Assembly: GCA_943369485.1 (NCBI GenBank)
Contig: CALRNH020000007.1
Location: 1-64,000 of the forward strand
Reading direction: 5' to 3'
Length of the DNA stretch: 64,000 nucleotides
Source: ATX-6F1 sp943369485
GTDB lineage: Bacteria; Cyanobacteriota; Cyanobacteriia; PCC-6307; Cyanobiaceae
Part shown: piece by piece, positions 8,298-16,753 of the stretch
How positions within the stretch are numbered: the first letter of the stretch is position 1
How the letters are laid out: the number at the start of each line of letters is the position of its first letter
Notes under the pieces: generated by a model
Database searches by the model: none
What the model saw: only the letters and a program-made list of their open reading frames with translations
Told to the model about the DNA's origin: nothing
Made by a program: the position numbers and the translations under genes

Positions 8298-10840
8298 TCA
8301 CTGACCGCCTTGGTGCGTAGTGCCGCCTCGAGGCTCTTGATGTCCTCAGGGGACAACTGGGGCCGATCGAGCTTGATCGTCAGCTTGTTGAGTATGCCGC
8401 TGAAGCGGAACGGCGGCTGATAGTCGGCGTCGTTGACGCCGGTGAGGGTGTCGGAGCCCACGTCGAAGCTCTCATCCCACTGCAGGATCATCGGCAGGGT
8501 CTTGGGCATGGTTTTGGTGGCGACCACCTTGCCGTCGACTTTGAGGGTGCCGGTGCCGGGTCGGCCGACGCCGCTGAAGTTGTTGAAGGCCAGGGTGCCC
8601 GCCCCCTTGCCGTCGTAGACGAAATCGAACTCCACCTTGTGCTTGCCAGGCGTGATGGGCTCGGTTCCCTCCCACTTCAGGCGCTCCAGATCCACCATGT
8701 TCCACAGCCAAACCGGCTTGTTGTTTTTCAGGTAGAAGCCGTAGCCCCCGAAGCGGCCGCCCGAGGTGAGCAGCATGCCCTCGGCGCCACCGGCTGGCAC
8801 CTCGATGTCAGCTGTCACGGTGTAGGAGGTGTTCAGCAGCACAGGCGAATCGCCCTGGGGCAGCCCCACCATCGGATGGGTGTACACGAACGTGTTGCGA
8901 CCGGCGGTGATGTTCGGCCGTGGCGCCACGATGCGCCCCGCCACCGAGGCATCAAGCGGGAACACCTGATACTTCTTCGCTTCAGCGATGAAGGCCTCCT
9001 TCATCTCCTTCACCTTCTGGGGGTTCTGGGCCGCCAGGTCAGTGGTCTGGCTGAAATCACGGTTGAGGTCGTAGAGCTCCAGCACCTGATTGTTCAGCGG
9101 ATCCGGGTTGGCCGGGCCGAAGGCATCCCAGGGGGCCCGGTTCACCTTGGTGCTCAACAGCCAGCCCTTGTCGTAGAGCGCCCACTGACCGAACATCTCG
9201 AAGTATTGCCGCTCGTGCCTTGAGGGCGCCTTGGCATTCTTCGCGTCAAAAGTGTAAACGAAGCTCGTACCCTCGATCGGCTTCTGGGGGATGCCATCCA
9301 CCACCTCGGGCGCCCTCAGACCGGCGGCCTCGAGGATTGTCGGCACCACGTCGATCACGTGCACGAACTGCTCCCGCAGGCCCCCCTTGTCCTTGATCCG
9401 CGCCGGCCACGACACCACCATGTTCTGATTCACTCCGCCCAGACGGGAGGCGTTTTGCTTAAACCAGCTGAACGGGGTGTCGAAGGCCCAGCTCCAGCCC
9501 GCTGACATGTGGTTGTAGGTCTGCTCGGTGCCCCACACGTCGTAGAACTTCATCTGCACGTCAACGGGCAACTTGTTGAGGCCATTGAAGAAAGCCACCT
9601 CGTTGGGGGTGCCCAAGGGGCCGCCTTCGGCGCTGGTGCCGTTGTCGCCATTGATGTAGACGATCAGCGTGTTGTCGAGCTTGCCGAGATCGTCGAACTG
9701 CTGGATCACCCGGCCGATTTCATAATCGCTGTAGGCGGCGTAGGCGGCGAACACCTCCACCTGGCGGATGAACAGTTTCTGGGCATCAGGGGTAAGTTTG
9801 TTCCAGGGGGTGATCACATCGGCGGGCCAGGGTTCGAGCTTGGCGTCTTTTGGAATCACGCCGAGCCGCTTCTGGTTCGCGAAAATGCGCTCCCTCAGTT
9901 TCTCGTAGCCATCATCAAACAGATGCATCGCATGGATTTTGTCCACCCACTCCTTGGTGGGGTGATGGGGCGCATGGGTGGCACCGGGGGCGTACTTGAT
10001 GAACAGCGGCTTGCTGGGGTTGATCTGGTGCATCCGCGTCATGTAGTCGATGGCGTCATCGGCCATCTCTGTCACCAGGTTCCAGCTGCCGGGGGCCTTG
10101 CCCTCAAATGGATAGATCTGGGTGGTGTTGCGGAACAGGTTCGGCTGCCACTGGTTGGCGTCCCCGCCCACGAAGCCGTAGAAGTATTCGAAGCCCATGC
10201 CGGTGGGCCACTGATCAAAGGGCCCGCTCTGGCTGGCCTGGAAGGCCGGCACGTTGTGGTCCTTGCCGAACCAGGCGGTGGAATAGCCGTTGTCCTTGAG
10301 CAGGCGGCCGATCGTCGCCTTGTCGCGCTCAATGATGCTGTTGTAGCCGGGGAAGCCCGTCGACTGCTCTGAGATCACCCCGAAGCCGGCCGAGTGGTGG
10401 TTGCGGCCGGTGATCAAGGCGGCCCGGGTGGGGGAGCACAGCGCCGTAGAGAACATGCGGTTGTAGCGCAGGCCCGCCTTGGCGACCCGGTCCATGGCCG
10501 GTGTAGGGATCACGCCGCCGAAGGTGCTGGGCACCCCAAAACCGGCGTCGTCGGTGATGATCAGCAACACGTTGGGCGCGCTTTGGGGGGGCGTGATCCG
10601 CGGTGCCCACCAGGGTTTCGACTGCAGCGACCCGTCCTTGATCACACCACCGAAGGCTGGCGCCGGGGCCGGCAGCTGGTTGCCGCTGAGAGTGGTGGTG
10701 GCATTGGGGGCTCCCGGTGTGCCGGTGATCTTCTGGGCCAGGGCGGGCAGGTCCCCCAGGGGCCAGGCCACCAGCACCGCCACCAGGGCCAGCACGGCCA
10801 GGCGAACGATCGGGGAGCGGAAGGGACGCTGCTTAGCCAT
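8294..10840 (-). CDS. Type I arylsulfatase (formylglycine-dependent)
   Basis: 848 residues from ATG 10840, which gives a clear signal peptide (residues about 10-36). The sulfatase signature CSPTR lies at residues 135-139, with Cys135 the residue converted to formylglycine. The calcium-binding pair Asp97-Asp98 is in LLIITDDAGFG, and GKDHNVP and YINGDNGTSAEGGP match later metal and active-site segments. It hydrolyses sulfate esters, probably in the periplasm. The protein is long for the family, with an extra beta-rich C-terminal region (about 620-848). It overlaps the maturase gene upstream by eight bases and the esterase downstream by four. Confidence 0.93.
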   Translation of the reverse strand: MAKQRPFRSPIVRLAVLALVAVLVAWPLGDLPALAQKITGTPGAPNATTTLSGNQLPAPAPAFGGVIKDGSLQSKPWWAPRITPPQSAPNVLLIITDDAGFGVPSTFGGVIPTPAMDRVAKAGLRYNRMFSTALCSPTRAALITGRNHHSAGFGVISEQSTGFPGYNSIIERDKATIGRLLKDNGYSTAWFGKDHNVPAFQASQSGPFDQWPTGMGFEYFYGFVGGDANQWQPNLFRNTTQIYPFEGKAPGSWNLVTEMADDAIDYMTRMHQINPSKPLFIKYAPGATHAPHHPTKEWVDKIHAMHLFDDGYEKLRERIFANQKRLGVIPKDAKLEPWPADVITPWNKLTPDAQKLFIRQVEVFAAYAAYSDYEIGRVIQQFDDLGKLDNTLIVYINGDNGTSAEGGPLGTPNEVAFFNGLNKLPVDVQMKFYDVWGTEQTYNHMSAGWSWAFDTPFSWFKQNASRLGGVNQNMVVSWPARIKDKGGLREQFVHVIDVVPTILEAAGLRAPEVVDGIPQKPIEGTSFVYTFDAKNAKAPSRHERQYFEMFGQWALYDKGWLLSTKVNRAPWDAFGPANPDPLNNQVLELYDLNRDFSQTTDLAAQNPQKVKEMKEAFIAEAKKYQVFPLDASVAGRIVAPRPNITAGRNTFVYTHPMVGLPQGDSPVLLNTSYTVTADIEVPAGGAEGMLLTSGGRFGGYGFYLKNNKPVWLWNMVDLERLKWEGTEPITPGKHKVEFDFVYDGKGAGTLAFNNFSGVGRPGTGTLKVDGKVVATKTMPKTLPMILQWDESFDVGSDTLTGVNDADYQPPFRFSGILNKLTIKLDRPQLSPEDIKSLEAALRTKAVSE

Positions 10841-11828
10841 GGGTGGAGAGGAGCGGGGAAGCGAGACGGAAACCGATATGGGAGGTGCCGGTGTCTGGGC
10901 TCTGAGCCTCCCGGGCGGCGGGGCGGTAGCGGCTGCAGTAGCTGGGGGAGCAGAGGAAAGAGCCACCCTTGATCACGTGCTTGGCCACGCCCGGATCGCG
11001 GGGATCCAGGCTCTGGGCCTCGCTGACGATGGCGGGGTCAGGCCGCTGGGCCAGGCCATCGTGACCTGGCAGGTACCAGTCCGCCGTCCACTCCCAGACG
11101 TTGCCGGTCATGTCGAACAGGCCGTAGCCGTTGGCTGGATAGGAGCCCACGGGGGCGGTGCCGGCATGGCCGTCGTCTGCGGCATCGCGGCGGGGGAACT
11201 CCCCCTGCCAGGTGTTGGCTTGGCCGGGCTTCCAGGTGTTGCCCCAGCTGAACACCTGATCCTTGAGGCCCCCGCGGGCGGCGAACTCCCACTGGGCCTC
11301 GCTGGGCAGGGCGGCTCCAGCCCAGGCGGCATAGGCCTGGGCATCCTCGAAAGCGATCTGCACGACGGGATGGTCGTCGAGGCCGGCGATCGTGCTGCCC
11401 GGCCCCTGGGGGTGGCGCCAATCGGCGCCAGGAACCCAGTGCCACCAGCTGAGTTCCTCGATCGAACCATCCCCCGCCACGGGCTCAAACACCAGGGAAC
11501 CCGGCTTGCGCTCGGCCGGGGAGAGATCGGGGAACTGTTCAACCGTGAGGGGGCGCTCGGCCACCGTGTGATAGCCCGTGACGGCCACGAAGGAGGCGAA
11601 CTGCCGGTTCGTCACCTCATGGGCGCCGAGGCAGAAGGGGGAGAGGCGCACCCCGGCCGCGGCCCGCTCCTCCCCAAGCTGGCCGGCGGCGCCGATCCGG
11701 AAGCGGCCGCCGGGAATTGCCACCATCTCCCCTGGGCAAGTCATGGCGGCTGCGAAGGAAGCCGCCGGCAAAGCGAGCAGCAACATGAGCACGACAAGGG
11801 CCAGCAGGAATGAGTCAGCTCTGGGCAT
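10833..11828 (-). CDS. Formylglycine-generating enzyme, SUMF1 family
   Basis: 331 residues from ATG 11828, chosen for its signal peptide (LLALVVLMLLLALPAASFA). The FGE domain starts at EMVAIPGGRFRIG and has HEVTNRQFASFVA, LPSEAQWEFAARGG, FDMTGNVWEWT and ends GTSHIGFRLA. Both active-site cysteines of the copper-dependent aerobic enzyme are kept, Cys293 and Cys298, in GGSFLCSPSYCSRYR. It oxidises the sulfatase cysteine to formylglycine. It is first in the operon and overlaps the sulfatase gene, so maturase and client are made together. A secreted FGE implies maturation at or outside the inner membrane. Confidence 0.93.
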   Translation of the reverse strand: MPRADSFLLALVVLMLLLALPAASFAAAMTCPGEMVAIPGGRFRIGAAGQLGEERAAAGVRLSPFCLGAHEVTNRQFASFVAVTGYHTVAERPLTVEQFPDLSPAERKPGSLVFEPVAGDGSIEELSWWHWVPGADWRHPQGPGSTIAGLDDHPVVQIAFEDAQAYAAWAGAALPSEAQWEFAARGGLKDQVFSWGNTWKPGQANTWQGEFPRRDAADDGHAGTAPVGSYPANGYGLFDMTGNVWEWTADWYLPGHDGLAQRPDPAIVSEAQSLDPRDPGVAKHVIKGGSFLCSPSYCSRYRPAAREAQSPDTGTSHIGFRLASPLLSTHG

Positions 11829-11951
11829 TCCCTCACGACTGGCGGTCGATGGGGGTGAGCGTACGGCTTCAGAACGATTCTCCAAACCCTCCAGAGGCTG
11901 TATTCGTAAGATTTGTTGGCTGAGCATGAAGAAACCCGCAGGATTGGTGCG

Positions 11952-12995
11952 ATGGAAACGCACAACCAGGGCGGAAGCGCAGCTTCGGATGGCCTTCCCC
12001 TGGTGGTCCTCAACGATCGAGCCCTGGTGATGAGGGATGAAACGGCCCTGGCCGAGAGGATCCATGCCGCCACCCCCCTGCGGGGACTGGTGCGGTTGGG
12101 CGAGCGCCGGGGGTTCTTCCACCGCAACGCTGTTCTCCAGCTCGGAGGCCTCACCCTCTCCAGCAGCGTGCATGCGCCCTTGGTGCTGGAGGCCGAGCAG
12201 ACCGAGTTCGCCATGGTCGCCCTGGCCTACGTCGGATCGGCCCGGGTGACGATCCAGCAGCAACGCTTCGATCTCCTGCCGCAACAGGGTCTGCTCTATC
12301 TCCCCGGCGCGGCCTTCGAAGCCCGGACCGGCTTCCTCCAGGAGGTTCTGATCCACCTGGATCCCCAGCGGCTGGCCCTCACCGCCTCCGCGATCGCCGG
12401 AGGCGCCCACGGACCCAGGCCCTTCCTGCGCCGGCTTCGCCAGCCCAGGCTGGTGCACCCCCGCAACCCCCTTGAGCGGGATCTGCTGGGCACCCTGCGG
12501 CGGGCCCTGACCACGCTCGATGCCCCTGATCTGGAGGCCGCCGGAGGCTTCGCCGCTCTCGGGATCGAGGATCTGCTGCTGCGGTTGCTGGCCCTGCTGC
12601 TGTTTCCCGAGTTGCTCAAAGGACAAGCCCCACGGCCTGTTCTCCCGGCTCCCCAGCCGCGGGAGCAGGCCTTCAACGACCTTCTGGAGTGGATACGAGC
12701 CCACCTGAGCAGCCCGATCACCCTCACCGAGATGGAGCGGCGCAGCACCTACTCCCGTCGAAATCTTCAGATCCTGTTCCAGGAGCGGTTCGGCTGCAGC
12801 CCGATGCAATGGCTCAAGGCCCAGCGCCTCGAAGCGGCCCGGCAGGCCCTGCTCCATCCCGCCGCAGACGACACGGTGGCAACCATCGCCCGCCGCCAGG
12901 GCTTCGGGGATCTTTCCGGCTTCGCCATGGACTTTCGGCGTCGCTACGGCGTGCTGCCCTCGGGTGTGCTGCGCCTGGGGCGCTCACCAGAGTGA
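11952..12995 (+). CDS. AraC-family transcriptional regulator
   Basis: 347 residues. The C-terminal double helix-turn-helix (about 245-340) contains AFNDLLEWIRAHLSSPITL, RRNLQILFQERFGCSPMQWL and IARRQGFGDLSGFAMDFRRRYG, typical of AraC activators. The N-terminal domain resembles cupin-like ligand domains (ARVTIQQQRFDLLPQQGLLY). ATG 11952 is favoured because AGGA lies eight bases upstream; an in-frame ATG at 11913 lacks one. It is divergent from the sulfatase operon with a 123-bp gap, so it is the natural candidate activator of those genes, with ligand unknown. Confidence 0.85.
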   Translation: METHNQGGSAASDGLPLVVLNDRALVMRDETALAERIHAATPLRGLVRLGERRGFFHRNAVLQLGGLTLSSSVHAPLVLEAEQTEFAMVALAYVGSARVTIQQQRFDLLPQQGLLYLPGAAFEARTGFLQEVLIHLDPQRLALTASAIAGGAHGPRPFLRRLRQPRLVHPRNPLERDLLGTLRRALTTLDAPDLEAAGGFAALGIEDLLLRLLALLLFPELLKGQAPRPVLPAPQPREQAFNDLLEWIRAHLSSPITLTEMERRSTYSRRNLQILFQERFGCSPMQWLKAQRLEAARQALLHPAADDTVATIARRQGFGDLSGFAMDFRRRYGVLPSGVLRLGRSPE

Positions 12996-13094
12996 GCGGG
13001 CCGAATCGGGCCCCATGTGGGATGCTCTGTCGACTTGATTGTTGCCTCTGGAAGGCGCCCCGATCAGGTGGGTTGTTTCCTTGCCTTGAAACCG

Positions 13095-14267
13095 ATGGCC
13101 CGACACCAGCACCTCCTGACGATTGTTCCTTCACCGCTTTCGTTCCTGGGGATGAGTGCGGTTCTGCTGGGAGGGCTCCTGGGTTCGGCCATCGCTCCCC
13201 ATGCCGCGATGGCCGCCGAACCAGCCCAGAGCGAACCAGCCCAAAACACACCAGGTCAGAGTGAATCAGCCCAGGCGAAACCGACCTCGGTTGAGCCTGG
13301 TTCCGGCGAACCCAAGCCCTCGCCCTGGGCCGGCACCGTTGAGCTGTACGGCTTCGCGCCGCTGCGCACCACCGGGAGCACAACGGTGCGCGGCCTCACC
13401 GCCGACCTCGATCTGGACCTTGGCCAGGTGCTCAGACCGCTGACGGGAGCGGCCTTCATCCGGGGCAGCGTCGAGTACGGCCGCCTCGGCTTCCTTACCG
13501 ACTTGAGCTATCTGTCGTTGAAAGGCGAGGAGGGGAGAACGGTCCCCGGCCGGCAGTTCGAGAAGACCTTCGCAGGCAGGCAGTTCGCACGCACCCTTGG
13601 GTCCAGGGGTCGCAGTGGCGTGAGCCTCGGCATCGGGGAGAGCGGCCTTGAGGCCAGCCGGGGACAAAGCAGCGTGCGCGCGAGCGTGGATAACATTCAG
13701 GGTATCTACGACTTCGCCCTGCGCTATCGCTTCGGTGATCGCGAAACCGCAACCGCGAGGGCGGGAACTTTCTCGATCATTCCCTACGCGGGGATCCGGT
13801 TGGTGGATATGCAGTACGGCCTCGGCTTCGAGCGCCAGACGCCCACCCGAACCCTGAATGTGCAGGGCCCCTCCCTGAGTGCTGGGGTCCAAGGCCCGAA
13901 CCGAGGTGTCTCGGCAACCAGTCCTGGCCGCACGGCCGGCTTCCAGAGGCCATCGCGGACGATCGTGCGCACCGGCGAGTTCGGTGGCACCGTGACCCAG
14001 CCCCTGGTGGGAACCCAGGCGATGGTGTTTCTCTCTCCCCGCCTGAGGCTCTTCGCCCGCGCCGACATCGGTGGCTTCGGTGTGAACAATGCCGATGACT
14101 ACTCCTGGAACACCCAGGTGGGCCTCGGCTATGCGATCGGCAACTCCACCCAGCTCAACCTCTCCTGGCGTTACCTGCACCTGGGGGGAAGTAACGATAA
14201 GGTGCAGGAGAATGCTTACAACATCAATCAGAACGGCATCGAGGCCGGCGTGAAATTCTTCTTCTGA
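13095..14267 (+). CDS. Outer-membrane beta-barrel protein
   Basis: 390 residues beginning MARHQHL, with a signal peptide ending near AMAAEP. After it comes a Gln/Glu/Ala/Pro-rich linker (about 42-75), then repeated amphipathic strands (GRLGFLTDLSYLSLKG, IIPYAGIRLVDMQYG, LNLSWRYLHLGG). The chain ends GVKFFF, with a terminal aromatic as expected for Bam-dependent outer-membrane insertion. A region rich in Gly/Arg/Ser/Thr (about 150-200 and 255-290) interrupts the strands. It resembles OmpA/porin-like barrels of unknown substrate. The next gene starts 16 bp later and may be co-transcribed. Confidence 0.75.
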   Translation: MARHQHLLTIVPSPLSFLGMSAVLLGGLLGSAIAPHAAMAAEPAQSEPAQNTPGQSESAQAKPTSVEPGSGEPKPSPWAGTVELYGFAPLRTTGSTTVRGLTADLDLDLGQVLRPLTGAAFIRGSVEYGRLGFLTDLSYLSLKGEEGRTVPGRQFEKTFAGRQFARTLGSRGRSGVSLGIGESGLEASRGQSSVRASVDNIQGIYDFALRYRFGDRETATARAGTFSIIPYAGIRLVDMQYGLGFERQTPTRTLNVQGPSLSAGVQGPNRGVSATSPGRTAGFQRPSRTIVRTGEFGGTVTQPLVGTQAMVFLSPRLRLFARADIGGFGVNNADDYSWNTQVGLGYAIGNSTQLNLSWRYLHLGGSNDKVQENAYNINQNGIEAGVKFFF

Positions 14268-14283
14268 TCTGGAGAATCAATCC

Positions 14284-15063
14284 ATGCGGCCAGGAGCACA
14301 GGAACAATCACAGTTGAATGGCTGTGAGCAACATGAACGACTCTTGGCCAGCGCCATCCATTCCCCGATCTCCCCCCTGCCGCTCCTGCTCCTCCCCCTG
14401 GCGATCTGGGGAGCCTCTGGCCCCGCATGGAGCGCAACGGAGAAGACTCCACAGCCGCTGCTTTTGAACTCACGTCCGCCCCTGATCGTTCCTGATCCCC
14501 GCCTGGAAGCGGCCGTACGCCGTGAGCTGTTTCCGGTGCGGGTCGATGATGGGCAAGGGCACGGACCCGATCCAGGCTCGAGCGAATGGAAACAGGCTGA
14601 GGTCCGACAGCAGAACAGGGTCTGCACTCAAGCGGGCGCCCTTCGTTATGCCTACGACCGTGTTGATCTCAATGGTGACGGCAGCCCGGAGATCGTCGCC
14701 ACTGTTCTGGGTCGGTATACCTGCGGCACCGGTGGCTGCAACTTCTATGTCTTTCGCATCGGCCCGAAAGGACCCACCCTGGTCTCGCGAATGACCCTGT
14801 TCAGGCCACCCCTGATCGTGGCCGAACGGAAGCATCTTGGCTGGAACGATCTGATCGTGAACGTGCGTCAGGATGCCGGCCATGGCGGGTATGCCGTCCT
14901 CTCATTTGATGGCAAGCGCTATCCCAGCAATCCAAGCGGCCCCCCGGCCCAACCCCTGCGTCAACCCATCAAAGGAACGGCGTTGCTGGTGATGAAGCCG
15001 TCGGATCAAGGGCTTCCCTTGCCCTGTGCTCCTGGGGGAGCTGCTGCCAAGGTCGCTCCCTGA
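14284..15063 (+). CDS. Secreted hypothetical protein with calcium-loop motif
   Basis: 259 residues. A hydrophobic segment at about 28-50 (ISPLPLLLLPLAIWGASG) precedes the mature part and could be a signal peptide with a long polar front. The core carries YDRVDLNGDGSPEIVA, an EF-hand-like Asp-rich loop, followed by LGRYTCGTGGCNFYVFR, which has two nearby cysteines. This Asn-Gly-Asp plus Cys-Gly-Thr-Gly-Gly-Cys combination recurs in many uncharacterised bacterial exported proteins. No enzymatic function can be named. It follows the outer-membrane barrel gene, suggesting an envelope role. Confidence 0.6.
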   Translation: MRPGAQEQSQLNGCEQHERLLASAIHSPISPLPLLLLPLAIWGASGPAWSATEKTPQPLLLNSRPPLIVPDPRLEAAVRRELFPVRVDDGQGHGPDPGSSEWKQAEVRQQNRVCTQAGALRYAYDRVDLNGDGSPEIVATVLGRYTCGTGGCNFYVFRIGPKGPTLVSRMTLFRPPLIVAERKHLGWNDLIVNVRQDAGHGGYAVLSFDGKRYPSNPSGPPAQPLRQPIKGTALLVMKPSDQGLPLPCAPGGAAAKVAP

Positions 15064-15200
15064 ACGTGCCCCTGGCGGGAGCTGGATCTGAGGTTGGTGC
15101 CTTTGATTGGACAGATTGGGCTTTGCTGCAGCCACCTGCCTGCCGCTTCCAGCCCCTACCCAGGTCGCTTCCCTAGGCTCCCAGCCGCTTCCCCGCGCCG

Positions 15201-15815
15201 ATGTTGCTCCAGGTTCGGCGTGATCTGCTCAGAGCCACACCTCTGGCGCTGGTCATGGGCGGCGTCATCGGCGCCGGGCTCACCCGCGGGCTGATCGAGC
15301 CCCTGCGCCAGGGCGGCACGTTCGCCCTGGAAACCACCAGCTCCAGCACGGTTCAGATCTTCGCACCGCTGGCGGTGAACCTGATCTGGATCGGCTGCTG
15401 CGTTCCAGCCAAGGTGGAGCTGGCCCAACGGATTCAGGCCCGGCCGGGCGCCCACATCCTTGGGCCACGTGTGGCCACGGCGATGCTGGCGGCCCTGCTG
15501 CTGCTTCCTTACTTCGTCCTGGCTGCATTCACCGCCAGCGTGCTCGCCTCGCCCCGGCCCGATTTCACGGAACAACTGCCCCTGTTCCTGGGATCGCTGA
15601 CCCCACAAGTGGTGGGCAGCGCCGTCCTGCGCACCATGCTGTTCGCGGCGGTGTCCGCCAGCCTCTGCCACATCATCGGGAAACGCGCTCGCCAGCATCC
15701 CGATGAGCTGGCCGCCCTGATCAGCACAGCGATCGTGAACTGTGCGCTTTCGGTGGTGTTACTGGAGGTGTTCTGGCTCGCCGTGGTCCCGCCCAGCCTC
15801 AACGGAATGCCATGA
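15201..15815 (+). CDS. MlaE-family ABC transporter permease
   Basis: 204 residues with about five membrane segments. The MlaE/YrbE permease core is visible in the periplasmic and cytoplasmic loop regions (GGVIGAGLTRGLIEP, FAPLAVNLIWIGCCVPAKVELAQRIQ and FVLAAFTASVLAS). It is about 50 residues shorter than typical MlaE proteins, mainly at the N terminus. It should move phospholipid-type substrates across the inner membrane with a periplasmic MCE protein. It overlaps the following MCE gene by four bases. No ATPase of the MlaF type is encoded nearby, so it must be supplied from elsewhere. Confidence 0.75.
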   Translation: MLLQVRRDLLRATPLALVMGGVIGAGLTRGLIEPLRQGGTFALETTSSSTVQIFAPLAVNLIWIGCCVPAKVELAQRIQARPGAHILGPRVATAMLAALLLLPYFVLAAFTASVLASPRPDFTEQLPLFLGSLTPQVVGSAVLRTMLFAAVSASLCHIIGKRARQHPDELAALISTAIVNCALSVVLLEVFWLAVVPPSLNGMP

Positions 15816-16663
15816 ACGATCCAACGCCTCCTTCAAGGTCCGCCTGGCGGCCTCGCTGGTCGGTTGAAACGGTCGGTACGGGGCTGAGTTGGGCGGTGCC
15901 TGTGGGCGGCTTGCTGCTGGGCGCTTGGATGTTGATCGCCACCTGGCAGCAGCAGAGCTGGGTGTCTCGCAGTTTCGCTGTGCGTTTCCGCACCGCCGAT
16001 GCCAGTGGGATCTGGCCGGGTGTGAACGTCACCCTCTCGGGTTACCGGGTGGGAAGGGTGGAAAAAGTCGCGCTCGGCACGGACGGCAAGGTGGCCGTCG
16101 ACCTGCGCATCGCTGAGACGTACCGACGCCTGATCGGTCCCGCCAGCCGGGCCGAGCGTTACCAGGAGGGGCTGATTGGCCCCAGCCAGATCGCCCTCAC
16201 CCCCGATGTGGTGCCGCCTGGGAAGGAAGCACCCGGCAACGATCTGCTCATTCCTTTTCAGCAGGGTCCCGATCTCGCCAAGCTGCTCGCGGAAATCGGC
16301 ACCACCCGGCTCAAGCTCAACCGCACCCTGGAGGGCACGGCCTCGGTCGCCGAGCGCGACGTGCCCCGCGCGATCAGCAGTTTCCAGGCAACGATGGCGG
16401 ATCTCAGACGCCTCAGCAGCCGTCTGGAGCTGGAGACGGGCCGCACCGCCGCCACCACCCGCCAGACCCTGAAGGTCTACGAAGGCACCGCCCAACGGAT
16501 CGACAACACCGGCAGCGCCGCCCGCAAGGCCACCGAGGAAGCCCTGGCGCTGATGCGTGAAGCCCATCCGCCATTGGTGGAGACGCTCCACGAGCTGAGG
16601 GGGCTGGCGCGTCGACTCAATCAGCTGCTGGAGGCGTTCGGGGTGAAGGAGGCGCCTCCCTAA
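15812..16663 (+). CDS. MlaD/MCE-domain lipid-transport protein
   Basis: 283 residues with a short cytoplasmic N terminus, one membrane anchor (about 24-48: GLSWAVPVGGLLLGAWMLI) and a periplasmic MCE domain (about 55-150: FRTADASGIWPGVNVTLSGYRVGRVEKV). Behind it lies a long helical region (about 175-275) that likely forms the tube or coiled coil for lipid passage. MCE proteins hexamerise and bind phospholipid. It is coupled to the permease gene by an ATGA overlap. A hairpin sits at the stop codon. Confidence 0.85.
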   Translation: MNDPTPPSRSAWRPRWSVETVGTGLSWAVPVGGLLLGAWMLIATWQQQSWVSRSFAVRFRTADASGIWPGVNVTLSGYRVGRVEKVALGTDGKVAVDLRIAETYRRLIGPASRAERYQEGLIGPSQIALTPDVVPPGKEAPGNDLLIPFQQGPDLAKLLAEIGTTRLKLNRTLEGTASVAERDVPRAISSFQATMADLRRLSSRLELETGRTAATTRQTLKVYEGTAQRIDNTGSAARKATEEALALMREAHPPLVETLHELRGLARRLNQLLEAFGVKEAPP

Positions 16664-16678
16664 CCCGCCTCAGCGGGT
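16663..16678 (+). terminator. Hairpin at the end of the MCE gene
   Basis: ACCCGC-CTCA-GCGGGT is a perfect six-base-pair stem with a four-base loop that starts on the last base of the MCE stop codon. There is no clear U tract, so it may be an attenuating or stabilising hairpin rather than a strong intrinsic terminator. Confidence 0.4.
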
Positions 16679-16753
16679 GCCTGTTCTGGTGGGCGCGCCG
16701 GTGTCGCTGGGGAATCAAAGGACGGGCTCAGGGGTGCAGCGCTCCGGAAGCCC

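Noticed and set aside
10479..11813. 444-residue plus-strand frame across sulfatase and FGE starts
   Set aside because: Gly/Ala-rich and without domain; the FGE cysteine motif and the sulfatase motif on the other strand are decisive.
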